Shown here: piece by piece, positions 26,300-37,132 of the stretch | How the letters are laid out: every line of letters starts with the position of its first letter | How positions within the stretch are numbered: position 1 is the stretch's first letter | NCBI GenBank assembly: GCA_947491985.1 | Contig: CANLLR010000013.1 | Location: 1-64,000 of the forward strand | Direction: 5' to 3' | Source: Flavobacteriaceae bacterium | GTDB taxonomy: Bacteria > Bacteroidota > Bacteroidia > Flavobacteriales > Flavobacteriaceae | Length of the DNA: 64,000 nucleotides | Notes under the pieces: generated by a model | The model's input: only the letters and a program-made list of their open reading frames with translations | The model's database searches: none | Told to the model about the DNA's origin: nothing | Position numbers and translations under genes: made by a program

Positions 26300-28009
26300 A
26301 TGAAATTTAACTCTTTTTTTAAAACGTTTTTACTCGGATTTTTAGTGGTTTTTGTCACCTCATGTGATAAAGATTTTAATGAAATTGGTGCCGATTTTGT
26401 AGACAGTGATCATTACGATTTTACTTCTATCAAATACGACGTTGTGGCTTATAATCAAGGTATAGGACCTGTTCAAACCAGTAATTTACCGGTAAATGCT
26501 TTGGGTTATTATAACAATCCGGTTTTCGGTAAAACTACGGCGAGCTTTGTTACCCAATTAGAATTGGCTTCTATTGACCCAACAATTGTAAATCCAGCCG
26601 CTGTCACCATTGATTCAGTATATTTACATGTTCCTTATTTTAGTAAATTACAATCGACTGATGCCACTACGGGCGACAGTACTTTTACGTTAGATTCGAT
26701 TTACGGTTCTGGAAAAATAAAATTAGAAGTGTTTCGTTCGAATTATTATTTGCGAAACTTGGATGCCAATCCGATTTCGGGATTGTTAGAACAACAAAAT
26801 TATTTTTCGGATCAACAAGAAATTGGAAATATATCAATAAGTGCTTATCCTAACAGATTAAACAACAGCGCGTTAACAAATCAAAATAACGATTTCGAAT
26901 TTAGTCCAGCGCAAATAAAATTCTTAAAAACAGATCCTGTAACGAATCTTCCTGTTGTCCCAAATGTGGTGAGAGAACGTTTATTACCTGGTATTTACAT
27001 GGATTTAAGAACGGATAAATTCTTAACAGACATTATTCAAGCAGGAGCGGCGAATCTAGCCGACAACAACGTTTTCAAAAATTATTACCGTGGCTTGTAT
27101 TTTAAAGTAACACCTCATGCTGATGCCCCTAATGGTGCTGCCTTATCCATGTTGAACTTTGCGCAAGGTAAAATTGTTATTGTTTATAAAGATGAGACTT
27201 CGGCAACAGTTCCTGCTCGTATTCGCAAAACCATGACCTTAAATATGAAAGGTTTTACCGTGAATTTGTTAGAAAATGCCAACAACTCAACCAATGGAGC
27301 ATACACTACTGCCATAGGTAACAGTATACCAGATACACCCGAAGGCGATTCGCGATTGTACGTAAAAGGAGGAGCTGGAGCCATGAGTGTTATTGATTTG
27401 TTTGGCGGTCGTACCAACGACGATCCACAAAATCCTTTAAACATTATGCGTCATGAAAATTGGTTGATTAACGAAGCCAATTTAGTTTTTAACATTGACA
27501 ATACGGCTAGTGGTTTGGGCGCTAACGACATTAGTTTGGAGCCCAATCGTATCTTTTTATTTGATTTAAACAACCAAAGACCGTTGATAGATTATTATAC
27601 CGATTCATCTACTTTTTTTGATCCAAAATTCAATAAATTGATTCACAGTGGTATCATTCGTAAAGCGAGTGCTAGTGAAAGAGGTACGCAATACAAAATC
27701 CGAATTACCAATCACATTCGAAATTTAATTCGTTACGGTGGCACCAATGTTAGTCAAGATTCTACCAATGTTAAACTCGGACTTGTTGTAACTGAAAGCA
27801 TAAATGCGGTTGTAAATGGACGCATTAAAAATCCGTTTCCTTACTATCAAACCAATATTGTAACAGGTTTGCCTGAACTCAAAACAGCTAAAAATGTGCC
27901 TTTAATGTCTGTTGCAAATCCGCTAGGAACTGTTTTATATGGAAGTAGTTCGGATGTGCCAAATGATTTGCGGTTAAAACTAGAAATTGTTTACACAAAA
28001 CCTGATTAA
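26300..28009 (+). CDS. DUF4270 family lipoprotein
   Basis: A 569-residue lipoprotein (lipobox FVTSC, Cys22, then DKDFNEIGADFVD) with an all-beta body. DUF4270 proteins are conserved in Bacteroidota and are expected at the cell surface or outer membrane. Their function is unknown. Only 12 bases separate it from glmS and 18 from the GT5 gene, so the three probably share a transcript. That hints at a link to amino-sugar or envelope polysaccharide supply (inference). Confidence 0.88.
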   Translation: MKFNSFFKTFLLGFLVVFVTSCDKDFNEIGADFVDSDHYDFTSIKYDVVAYNQGIGPVQTSNLPVNALGYYNNPVFGKTTASFVTQLELASIDPTIVNPAAVTIDSVYLHVPYFSKLQSTDATTGDSTFTLDSIYGSGKIKLEVFRSNYYLRNLDANPISGLLEQQNYFSDQQEIGNISISAYPNRLNNSALTNQNNDFEFSPAQIKFLKTDPVTNLPVVPNVVRERLLPGIYMDLRTDKFLTDIIQAGAANLADNNVFKNYYRGLYFKVTPHADAPNGAALSMLNFAQGKIVIVYKDETSATVPARIRKTMTLNMKGFTVNLLENANNSTNGAYTTAIGNSIPDTPEGDSRLYVKGGAGAMSVIDLFGGRTNDDPQNPLNIMRHENWLINEANLVFNIDNTASGLGANDISLEPNRIFLFDLNNQRPLIDYYTDSSTFFDPKFNKLIHSGIIRKASASERGTQYKIRITNHIRNLIRYGGTNVSQDSTNVKLGLVVTESINAVVNGRIKNPFPYYQTNIVTGLPELKTAKNVPLMSVANPLGTVLYGSSSDVPNDLRLKLEIVYTKPD

Positions 28010-28021
28010 AACAAAAATTAT

Positions 28022-29869
28022 ATGTGTGGAATTGTTGGATATATCGGTCATAGAGAAGCTTATCCTATAATTATTAAAGGGTTAAAGCGATTAGAATACA
28101 GAGGATATGATAGTGCTGGAATCATGCTTTATGATGGCAGCGATTTAAAAATATCCAAAACAAAAGGAAAAGTAAGCGATTTAGAAGAGCGATCTGCTCA
28201 AGAAAACGTTACAAAAGGATGTATCGGAATGGGACACACGCGTTGGGCAACCCACGGAGTGCCAAACGATGTAAACTCGCACCCCCATTTATCCAATTCT
28301 GGAAATTTAGCTATCATCCACAACGGTATCATCGAAAACTACGAGCCGTTAAAAAAAGAATTAATTATAAGAGGCTACACTTTTACCTCAGATACTGATA
28401 CTGAAGTATTGGTCAATTTAATTGAAGACGTTCAGAAAAAAGAAAATTTAAAATTAGGAAAAGCAGTCCAAGTTGCCTTAAATCAAGTTGTAGGTGCTTA
28501 TGCCATTTGTGTTTTTGACAAACAAAAGCCCGACGAAATAGTTGTGGCACGTTTGGGGAGTCCGCTCGCTATTGGTATTGGCGAAAACGAATTTTTTATT
28601 GCTTCTGATGCCACTCCGTTTATCGAATATACCTCGAATGCTATCTATTTAGAAGATGAAGAAATGGCGATTGTTCGACTGGACAAACCGTTGAAAATAA
28701 GACGTATTAAAGACGATGCCCTAGTAGATCCTTACATTCAAGAGTTGCAGATGAATTTGGAACAAATCGAAAAAGGAGGTTATGATCATTTCATGCTGAA
28801 AGAGATTTATGAGCAACCCAACGTTATAAAAGACACTTACAGAGGAAGACTACACGCCAATAGTGGAATTATCCAAATGTCCGGTGTAGAAGACAATCTT
28901 GAAAAATTTCTCAAAGCAGACAGAATAATAATTATTGCTTGTGGTACTTCATGGCATGCTGGTTTAGTTGCTGAATATGTAATTGAAGAATTTACTCGCA
29001 TTCCGGTGGAAGTAGAATATGCTTCCGAATTCCGTTATCGAAATCCAATCATTACACCCAACGACGTAATTATTGCCATTTCCCAATCGGGAGAAACGGC
29101 CGACACGTTAGCGGCTATAAAATTAGCAAAAGAAAAAGGCGCCTTCGTTTTTGGTGTGTGCAATGTAGTTGGTTCGTCTATTTCTAGAGAAACCAATGCC
29201 GGAGCTTACACGCACGCTGGACCCGAAATTGGTGTTGCTTCTACCAAAGCTTTTACGACTCAAATTACGGTATTAACCATGATTGCATTGCGATTGGCAA
29301 AAGCCAAAGGAACCATGTCAAATTCCGACTTCCATCGCTATTTACAAGAGTTAGAAGTCATTCCTGAAAAAGTAGCCGAAGCTTTAAATACCAACGAAAT
29401 GGCAAAAACTATTGCGGCTATTTATAAAGATGCTCCCAATTGCTTGTACTTAGGACGTGGTTATAATTTTCCAGTAGCTTTAGAAGGAGCATTAAAATTA
29501 AAAGAAATATCGTACATTCATGCAGAAGGCTATCCTGCTGCCGAAATGAAACATGGACCGATAGCATTAATTGATGAAAAAATGCCTGTTGTGGTTATTG
29601 CGCCAAAACAAGGTCATTATGATAAAGTAGTGAGTAATATCCAAGAAATTAAATCGCGAAGCGGTAAAATTATTGCTATCGTCACCAAAGGCGACACGCA
29701 AGTAAAAGAATTGGCCGATCACGTCATTGAAATTCCAGAAACTTCAGATGCATTATCACCATTATTAACCACCATTCCGTTGCAATTATTATCCTATCAC
29801 ATTGCCGTAATGAGAGGATGTAATGTAGATCAACCACGAAATTTAGCAAAATCGGTTACTGTAGAATAA
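28022..29869 (+). CDS. glmS: glutamine--fructose-6-phosphate aminotransferase (isomerizing)
   Basis: Makes glucosamine-6-phosphate from fructose-6-phosphate and glutamine, the entry to UDP-GlcNAc, peptidoglycan and LPS. The N-terminal Ntn-type glutaminase starts MCGIVGYIG (Cys2 nucleophile after Met removal; GHTRWATHG, HNGIIENY). Two SIS domains follow (ACGTSWHAG, SQSGETADTL, GRGYNFPVALEGALKLKE) and the end is QPRNLAKSVTVE. At 615 residues it is full length. No glmS ribozyme-like leader is visible in the 12-base gap upstream. A strong hairpin follows. Confidence 0.97.
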   Translation: MCGIVGYIGHREAYPIIIKGLKRLEYRGYDSAGIMLYDGSDLKISKTKGKVSDLEERSAQENVTKGCIGMGHTRWATHGVPNDVNSHPHLSNSGNLAIIHNGIIENYEPLKKELIIRGYTFTSDTDTEVLVNLIEDVQKKENLKLGKAVQVALNQVVGAYAICVFDKQKPDEIVVARLGSPLAIGIGENEFFIASDATPFIEYTSNAIYLEDEEMAIVRLDKPLKIRRIKDDALVDPYIQELQMNLEQIEKGGYDHFMLKEIYEQPNVIKDTYRGRLHANSGIIQMSGVEDNLEKFLKADRIIIIACGTSWHAGLVAEYVIEEFTRIPVEVEYASEFRYRNPIITPNDVIIAISQSGETADTLAAIKLAKEKGAFVFGVCNVVGSSISRETNAGAYTHAGPEIGVASTKAFTTQITVLTMIALRLAKAKGTMSNSDFHRYLQELEVIPEKVAEALNTNEMAKTIAAIYKDAPNCLYLGRGYNFPVALEGALKLKEISYIHAEGYPAAEMKHGPIALIDEKMPVVVIAPKQGHYDKVVSNIQEIKSRSGKIIAIVTKGDTQVKELADHVIEIPETSDALSPLLTTIPLQLLSYHIAVMRGCNVDQPRNLAKSVTVE

Positions 29870-29888
29870 TAAATTTATAAATAATATG

Positions 29889-29920
29889 CAAAGGCGAGTA
29901 TTTTACTCGCCTTTGTCATT
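29889..29920 (+). terminator. hairpin terminator after glmS
   Basis: CAAAGGCGAGTA (29889-29900) pairs perfectly with TACTCGCCTTTG (29904-29915) around a TTT loop. The following T tract is weak (TCATTTT). Confidence 0.75.
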
Positions 29921-30130
29921 TTAATGAAATATTATCAAAAAAAATAATATGTAAGCATACTATTTAGATAAAAAAACAATATTAATAACATTAATTCTAA
30001 ACATTTAACAATTGCAGAATTTTTATTAATTTGGATGTTAATTGTTTATTTGCAAAAATTACTTTGGGTTTGTTACGAATATTAAAAAAATTTGTATTTT
30101 GGCAACCTAAACCAACAAAATTATAACCTA

Positions 30131-33049
30131 ATGAAGATGTACTATTTTATTTTGACATTGTTTTTTTGCAGCATTTCTTTTGCTCAAAATACAGTTTCAG
30201 GTTCGGTAAAAGACAGTAAAAACGAACCCATTCCTGGAGCCAACATACGAGTTGTTGGAGATGCTGCAGGAACCGTTTCAGATGCCAACGGAGATTTCAC
30301 TCTTAAAACATCGAAAAAACCTCCCTTTTCAATTGAAATCTCAAGTGTAGGTTATGGAACACAAACGCTTCAAGTTACTTCAAACAATCAAAAAGTAACT
30401 GCGACTTTAGCAGATGAAGACACAAAATTAGATGAAATTGTGGTATCTGCTTCTAGAGCTCCAGAGCGTGTCAAAGAATCGGCAGTTACCATTGAAAGAA
30501 TGACCATTAAAGACATCAAAAAATCGGCTTCTCCTACTTTTTATGACGGGTTAGAAAACCTTAAAGAAGTACACATGAACACAAGTAGTATGTCATTCAA
30601 ATCGATTAACACGCGTGGTTTTGCGACTATTTCTAATAATCGTTTTATGCAGTTAGTTGACGGAATGGATAACTCTTCTCCGCTACTAAATTTCGTTTTA
30701 GGTAACTTAATCGGTATCTCTGAAATCGATGTTCAAAGCGTAGAGCTTTTACCGGGAGCATCTTCAGCATTATATGGTGCGAATGCCTTTAACGGAATTT
30801 TATTTATGAACAGTAAAAACCCATTTAAAAGTGAAGGTGTAACGGCTTATGCAAAATATGGACAAACCAATCAAATTGCTGCTGGCTCAAATTCCTATTA
30901 TGATTATGGCGTTAGAGTAGCAAAAGCATTTTCTCCTCATTTTGCTGCCAAAGCCAATTTTACTTTCCTAAGTGGAACCGATTGGTATGCAAATAACTAT
31001 AATGACATATCCGTTCCTGGTAGAAACAGAAATCACCAAAACTATAATGGTATAAATGTTCATGGAGATGAAGCTTCAACAAATATTAAAGCAGTTGCAC
31101 AAGGATTATTAACCGCTGGTGCAATTACACCTGCTCAATTTACCGCTTTTAATGCCATATTACCAAATGAAAACGTTTCTAGAACTGGTTATGATGAAGT
31201 AGATTTAACTGATTATAAAACACGAAATGCTAAAGTTGATTTTTCACTTCATTTTAAACCTTGGGCAAACACAAATAATTTAAAGGATATTGAAGTTATT
31301 TGGCAATCTAAATTTGGTTTTGGAAATGCCATTTACCAAGGTGCAAGTAGGTATTATTTAAATAATTTCTTTATGCAACAGCATAAATTAGAAGTTACAG
31401 GAAAAAACTTTTTTGTAAGAGGGTATTTTATAACTGAAGATGGAGGTAAATCGTATGATATGCGTTTTACAGGTCTTAATATAAACAATGAATGGAAACC
31501 AAATAGCACTTGGTTTGGTCAATATGCTGGTGCTTATGTGAGTTCAACTTTAGCAGGTGCAACTCCACAACAAGCACATGATGCAGCAAGAGGAGTAGCG
31601 GATACTGGAAGACTGATTCCTGGAACTCCGGCATTTAAAGCTGCTTTTGACAAAGTAATAGCCGACCCTGATGTTTTAACTGGATCTAAATTGGTAGATA
31701 ACTCCAAAATTTACCACTCAGATGCCAATTATAACTTTAGAGATATCGTAAAATTTGCTGAAATTCAAGTAGGTGGTTCTTATAGATTGTACGATTTAAA
31801 TTCTTTTGGAAGAATTTATACCGATAAAGATAGTGGCATCAGTTACAATGAATATGGAATATATACTCAAGTTCAGAAAAAAATATTAGAGGATAAATTG
31901 AAACTTACTGGTTCTGTTCGATATGACAAAGCTCAAAATTTCGACGGAAATTTTTCTCCTAGAATATCTGCTGTGTATTCTATTGGAGCTACAAAAAACC
32001 ACAATATTAGAACGTCATTTCAAACAGGTTTCCGTAACCCAACTACTCAAGACCAATACATTGGCTTTAATGTTGGAAGTGCTGTACTTATTGGATCAGC
32101 TCCGGATAATTTAATTCGTTTCTCAGAAATAAGAGGTGGTGGCGGTTTTAATGGAAATATCTCTGCAACTGGTCAAGCTATTCTTACGGCCTTGAACGGG
32201 GGAGTTCCAACATCTACAGTTACTTTAAACGGTAACAATGCTTATTTTAATTCTTACACTGCCGCTTCTGCCCAAGCATTTGCAGCTTTTGCTTCAGCAA
32301 CAGGAAATCTTCAAGGTGCAAGTGCTTTGTTAAGAAAAACAGATGTTGATTTTGTTAAACCAGAAACAGTTCAAGCAATGGAATTAGGTTACAAAGGTCA
32401 AATTAAAAAGTTTTCATATGATATTAATGGATACTATAATATTTACAATGACTTCATTGGAAACTTAAATGTTATTGCTCCTTATTATGGTACAGCAACC
32501 AATAATATTACATTATCTGGGCCAAGCGGAACTCCAAACCCCCTAATTTCTTCTGAACAATCGATTATCGCAGTTGCAAATGGCGATACAAGAGTGTATC
32601 AATTGTATACCAATACAGATGTAGAAATTAAATCTTTAGGTATAGGTATTGGTGCTTCTTATAGATTACCTTCCAACTTTGAAATCTCTGCAAATTACAA
32701 CTATGCACAATTTGATTTTGATCAAGCTCAAGACCCAAGTTTTGAAGCAGGTTTCAATACACCTAAACACAGAGTTAAGGGGACTATTAGTAATGACAAT
32801 TTATTCAAAAATTTTGGATTCAATTTAAGCGGAAGATGGAGTGATGAATATTTATGGCAGTCTACATTTGCTGATGGTATGATTGAAGCAATTACAGTAT
32901 TCGATGCCCAAATTAATTACACCATTCCGTCTTTAAAATCAACAATCAAAATTGGAGCAACTAATATAGGTGGCAATGAATATATTCAAGTTATTGGCGC
33001 TGGTGCGGTAGGGCAACAATATTTTGCTTCTTGGACTATCAATCCGTAA
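30131..33049 (+). CDS. TonB-dependent receptor with carboxypeptidase-regulatory-like domain
   Basis: Outer-membrane import receptor of 972 residues from ATG 30131 (MKMYYFILTLFFCSISFAQ signal peptide); the frame open from 30092 adds non-signal sequence. A CarboxypepD_reg-like domain (about 23-100, NEPIPGANIRVVG) is followed by a plug (about 115-235, LDEIVVSASRAPERVKESA, LLPGASSALYGANAFNGILF) and a beta barrel to the C-terminus. There is no SusD partner. Instead a GDSL lipoprotein follows 30 bases later. The substrate is unknown. Upstream is TTG-N22-TATTTTGG, one base off the promoter consensus. Confidence 0.92.
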   Translation: MKMYYFILTLFFCSISFAQNTVSGSVKDSKNEPIPGANIRVVGDAAGTVSDANGDFTLKTSKKPPFSIEISSVGYGTQTLQVTSNNQKVTATLADEDTKLDEIVVSASRAPERVKESAVTIERMTIKDIKKSASPTFYDGLENLKEVHMNTSSMSFKSINTRGFATISNNRFMQLVDGMDNSSPLLNFVLGNLIGISEIDVQSVELLPGASSALYGANAFNGILFMNSKNPFKSEGVTAYAKYGQTNQIAAGSNSYYDYGVRVAKAFSPHFAAKANFTFLSGTDWYANNYNDISVPGRNRNHQNYNGINVHGDEASTNIKAVAQGLLTAGAITPAQFTAFNAILPNENVSRTGYDEVDLTDYKTRNAKVDFSLHFKPWANTNNLKDIEVIWQSKFGFGNAIYQGASRYYLNNFFMQQHKLEVTGKNFFVRGYFITEDGGKSYDMRFTGLNINNEWKPNSTWFGQYAGAYVSSTLAGATPQQAHDAARGVADTGRLIPGTPAFKAAFDKVIADPDVLTGSKLVDNSKIYHSDANYNFRDIVKFAEIQVGGSYRLYDLNSFGRIYTDKDSGISYNEYGIYTQVQKKILEDKLKLTGSVRYDKAQNFDGNFSPRISAVYSIGATKNHNIRTSFQTGFRNPTTQDQYIGFNVGSAVLIGSAPDNLIRFSEIRGGGGFNGNISATGQAILTALNGGVPTSTVTLNGNNAYFNSYTAASAQAFAAFASATGNLQGASALLRKTDVDFVKPETVQAMELGYKGQIKKFSYDINGYYNIYNDFIGNLNVIAPYYGTATNNITLSGPSGTPNPLISSEQSIIAVANGDTRVYQLYTNTDVEIKSLGIGIGASYRLPSNFEISANYNYAQFDFDQAQDPSFEAGFNTPKHRVKGTISNDNLFKNFGFNLSGRWSDEYLWQSTFADGMIEAITVFDAQINYTIPSLKSTIKIGATNIGGNEYIQVIGAGAVGQQYFASWTINP

Positions 33050-33079
33050 TTTAACAATATAAATTAAAATTAAAAAATT

Positions 33080-34603
33080 ATGATAAAAAATTTCAAATGG
33101 CTATTCTTGGTTTCGTTAACCTTTATAGCTTGTAGCGAAGATGATGAAGTCATTACTTATGATTCTACAGACGGTTTACCATTAACATCAGGCACAGCAG
33201 ATTTTTCAAAATATGTTGCTTTAGGCGATTCTTTTGCTGCTGGATGGAGTGACAATGCGCTATTTATTGAAGGTCAAAAAGGAGCTTATCCAAATATTAT
33301 TGCACAACAATTTGCCTTAGTTGGTGGTGGTGCATTTACCACTCCTTTTATGGCAGATAACATCGGTGGATTACTCCTTGGTGGTAACGTAATTCAAGGG
33401 CCTAGATTGTATTTTAACGGCACTGCTCCTGTTCCTGTTGCCGGTCCACCTACAACTGAAGTTACTACACCGCTAACAGGTTCTTTTAACAATATGGGAG
33501 TTCCTGGAGCGAAAAGTTTTCATTTGTTAGCTCCAGGTTATGGAAATGCTGCTGGTGTGGCAGCTGGAACAGCAAGTCCCTATTTCTCACGTTTTTCTTC
33601 AAGCAGCACAGCGACCGTTTTGGCAGATGCTTTGAGTCAAACACCTACCTTCTTTTCTTTATGGATTGGTGGAAATGATGTTTTAGGTTATGCTACATCT
33701 GGTGGTGCCGCATCAAATCCAATTACGCCTACTGCAACTTTTGATGCTGCTTATAACGGATTGGCTTCACAATTAGCTGCTGGAGGTAGAAAAGGTGTAG
33801 TTGCTAATTTACCTTATGTAAACACTTTACCTTTTTTTACTACAGTTCCTACTAATCCTATTCCAGGATTAAGCCCTACTCAAGCAGGTCAATTGAATTT
33901 CTTATTTGGTGGCATTAATTCCGCTTTAGCAGGCGCTAGTTTACCTCCTCGTTTTGCTACTATTGTAGCAGACGACGGTAATCCTGAAACAACAGAAAGA
34001 AATCCTCTTTTAATTATTGACGAGTCACTACCAAATATTTCAACTCAAATAACAGCTGCATTAACAGCTACTTTAGGACCTACTACCGCAGCATTTGTTG
34101 GCGGTTTGTATGGACAAGCCAGACACGCTAGTAATGCTACTGCGACTAGAGATTATATTTTATTGCCTGCACAAACAGTAATAGGAACTACACAATCTGG
34201 AGCACCTGCTTCTTTTAGTACTATTGGTGTAACTTATCCAATGCAAGATCCTACTACTTTGACTGCAGCGGAAGCATTAGAAATAAAAAATGCTACAGAC
34301 TCTTATAATATAACAATCCAAGCCGCTGCTACAGCAAACGGATTAGCTTTTGTTGACGCTACAGCAATTATGAATCAATTAAGTTCTACAGCTGGAATTA
34401 CAGCCAACAACTTTACACTAACCGCCAATTTTGTAACGGGCGGTGCTTTCTCACTTGACGGAGTTCACCCTAGTCCGAGAGGATATGCTTTAATCGCCAA
34501 TAAATTTATTGAAGCCATTAATGCTAAATACGGTTCCAATTTGAAAGGAGTTAATTTAGGAAATTACAGGATTTTATTCCCACAAAATCCCGCAAATTTT
34601 TAA
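33080..34603 (+). CDS. SGNH/GDSL hydrolase lipoprotein
   Basis: A lipoprotein of 507 residues (LTFIAC, Cys18, followed by acidic SEDDE, typical of surface-exposed lipoproteins in this phylum). SGNH blocks are visible: YVALGDSFAAGW (Ser nucleophile), NNMGVPGAKSF (block II Gly), WIGGNDVLG (block III Asn) and SLDGVHPSPRGYALIA (Asp-His). It is probably an esterase or lipase at the outer membrane. It is cotranscribed with the TonB receptor and may prepare that receptor's ligand (inference). A perfect terminator follows. Confidence 0.88.
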   Translation: MIKNFKWLFLVSLTFIACSEDDEVITYDSTDGLPLTSGTADFSKYVALGDSFAAGWSDNALFIEGQKGAYPNIIAQQFALVGGGAFTTPFMADNIGGLLLGGNVIQGPRLYFNGTAPVPVAGPPTTEVTTPLTGSFNNMGVPGAKSFHLLAPGYGNAAGVAAGTASPYFSRFSSSSTATVLADALSQTPTFFSLWIGGNDVLGYATSGGAASNPITPTATFDAAYNGLASQLAAGGRKGVVANLPYVNTLPFFTTVPTNPIPGLSPTQAGQLNFLFGGINSALAGASLPPRFATIVADDGNPETTERNPLLIIDESLPNISTQITAALTATLGPTTAAFVGGLYGQARHASNATATRDYILLPAQTVIGTTQSGAPASFSTIGVTYPMQDPTTLTAAEALEIKNATDSYNITIQAAATANGLAFVDATAIMNQLSSTAGITANNFTLTANFVTGGAFSLDGVHPSPRGYALIANKFIEAINAKYGSNLKGVNLGNYRILFPQNPANF

Positions 34604-34625
34604 TTCTCAACAAATTTAAATAACT

Positions 34626-34658
34626 AAAACCACCAACTTAAATTGGTGGTTTTTTTTT
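34626..34658 (+). terminator. intrinsic terminator after the GDSL lipoprotein gene
   Basis: AAAACCACCAA (34626-34636) pairs with TTGGTGGTTTT (34643-34653) and runs into a long T tract. Confidence 0.88.
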
Positions 34659-34741
34659 ATTCTCAACAATTGATTTCTCTATTCTGAACAAATGTCTTTG
34701 TAAAAAAATCAAAAAATACATAAAAAAAGAGCAATTTTCTA

Positions 34742-34771
34742 TTGATTTTCAAATTAGAAAATTTACCTTTG
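34742..34771 (+). promoter_or_regulatory. promoter of atpD (TTG-N19-TACCTTTG)
   Basis: TTG (34742-34744), 19 bases, TACCTTTG (34764-34771): an exact match to the Bacteroidota promoter. A 5' leader of about 55 bases precedes the atpD ATG at 34831. Confidence 0.8.
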
Positions 34772-34827
34772 CACACGAAAAAATCGCTTAGATTTTAATT
34801 CCAAAACGCTATTTAATAAATACATAA

Positions 34828-36342
<1,515 letters not shown>

Positions 36343-36346
36343 AAAT

Positions 36347-36410
36347 AGTTAGCAGTATTCAGTGTTCAGTATTCAGACTGCACACTGGGTACTGAGCACT
36401 GAACACTAAT
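36347..36410 (+). repeat. CAGTATTCAGTGTTCAG-type inverted repeat between atpD and atpC
   Basis: The whole spacer is built from CAGT(A/G)TTCAG-like units. The left half (TTAGCAGTATTCAGTGTTCAG) is roughly inverted in the right half (CTGAGCACTGAACACTAA), so the spacer can form a long imperfect hairpin just before the atpC ATG. Confidence 0.6.
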
Positions 36411-36415
36411 AAATT

Positions 36416-36697
36416 ATGATTTTAGAAATAGTATCACCCGAAGCTACATTATTTCAAGGCGAAGTGACCTCTGTTACTTTACCAGGTGAAATTGGTTCGT
36501 TTCAAATATTGAACAATCACGCACCTATCGTATCTACTTTAAAACAAGGAACGGTAAAAATTGTAGCTCCAAATTTTAAATTAAACAAAGAAGTTGCTAG
36601 TAAATTCAACACCTTAAGTAATTCTATCTTTACTTTAGAAATTGCATCAGGAACTATTGAAATGAGAGACAACAAAATAATTGTCCTAGCTGATTAA
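36416..36697 (+). CDS. atpC: ATP synthase subunit epsilon (short form)
   Basis: F1 epsilon subunit. It has the beta-sandwich N-domain: MILEIVSPEATLFQGEV, SVTLPGEIGSFQILNNHAP, and the end IEMRDNKIIVLAD. At 93 residues it stops after this domain and lacks the two C-terminal helices (about 40-45 residues) that inhibit ATP hydrolysis in many bacteria. Short epsilon subunits are known in Bacteroidota, so this is likely the normal form and not a truncation. A terminator follows. Confidence 0.93.
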   Translation: MILEIVSPEATLFQGEVTSVTLPGEIGSFQILNNHAPIVSTLKQGTVKIVAPNFKLNKEVASKFNTLSNSIFTLEIASGTIEMRDNKIIVLAD

Positions 36698-36718
36698 AAG
36701 CAATAGTCAATAAAACGC

Positions 36719-36757
36719 AAAACCAATCTCGTCTTTAAAATGAGATTGGTTTTTTTT
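36719..36757 (+). terminator. intrinsic terminator after atpC
   Basis: AACCAATCTC (36721-36730) pairs with GAGATTGGTT (36742-36751) and is followed by a T run. Confidence 0.85.
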
Positions 36758-36761
36758 ACAG

Positions 36762-36900
36762 CCAATCCAGCCCTCCGCTACAAGCTTTATTGTTTCAAAC
36801 TATTTTTATTCTCTTGTAAATGCTTCCGTTGGTCGCGTTTACAAATCGGTAAAAATGCGTTTTCTACTGCAAAAGGCTTTTTGCTGCGGTCTGGGCTGAA
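36762..36900. repeat. structured intergenic element with nested hairpins
   Basis: The ends CAGCCC-TCCGC (36768-36778) and GCGGTCTGGGCTG (36886-36898) are complementary apart from a 2-base bulge. Inside are TTGTAAATGC/GCGTTTACAA (perfect with one G-T pair) and GCAAAAGGCTTTTTGC. This cruciform-like layout, GC-richer than its surroundings, suggests a REP/BIME-type mobile repeat or a structured RNA. No ORF on either strand is protein-like. Confidence 0.6.
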
Positions 36901-36919
36901 TACAGCAACTAAAAGATGT

Positions 36920-37126
36920 TTATTCTTTTATATATTCCATAATATCTCCAGGCTGACAATCCAATACTTCGCAAATCAATTCCAAAGTAGAAAAACGAAT
37001 TCCTTTTGCCTTACCTGTTTTCAGTATAGAAATATTGGCGGTTGTAATTCCGACATGTTCAGCCAATTCGTTCGAACGCATTTTTCGTTTGGCTAACATC
37101 ACGTCAAGGTTTATTATTACTGGCAT
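36920..37126 (-). CDS. XRE/YozG-type helix-turn-helix regulator
   Basis: A 68-residue DNA-binding protein that is a single Cro/C1-type HTH: LAKRKMRSNELAEHVGITTANISILKTG, then FSTLELICEVLDCQPGDIMEY. Proteins of this size (YozG/YvaO type) typically pair with small membrane proteins. Here it follows a DUF2975 gene by six bases on the same strand. It probably represses its own two-gene operon. A perfect palindrome overlaps that promoter at 37682-37702. Confidence 0.92.
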   Translation of the reverse strand: MPVIINLDVMLAKRKMRSNELAEHVGITTANISILKTGKAKGIRFSTLELICEVLDCQPGDIMEYIKE

Positions 37127-37132
37127 ACATCA

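Noticed and set aside
28010..28021. glmS ribozyme
   Set aside because: Only 12 bases separate glmS from the previous gene, so there is no room for the ribozyme fold.
36740..37096. 118-codon plus-strand frame after atpC
   Set aside because: It runs through the structured element and antisense to the XRE gene. The sequence is Cys/Phe-rich and not protein-like.
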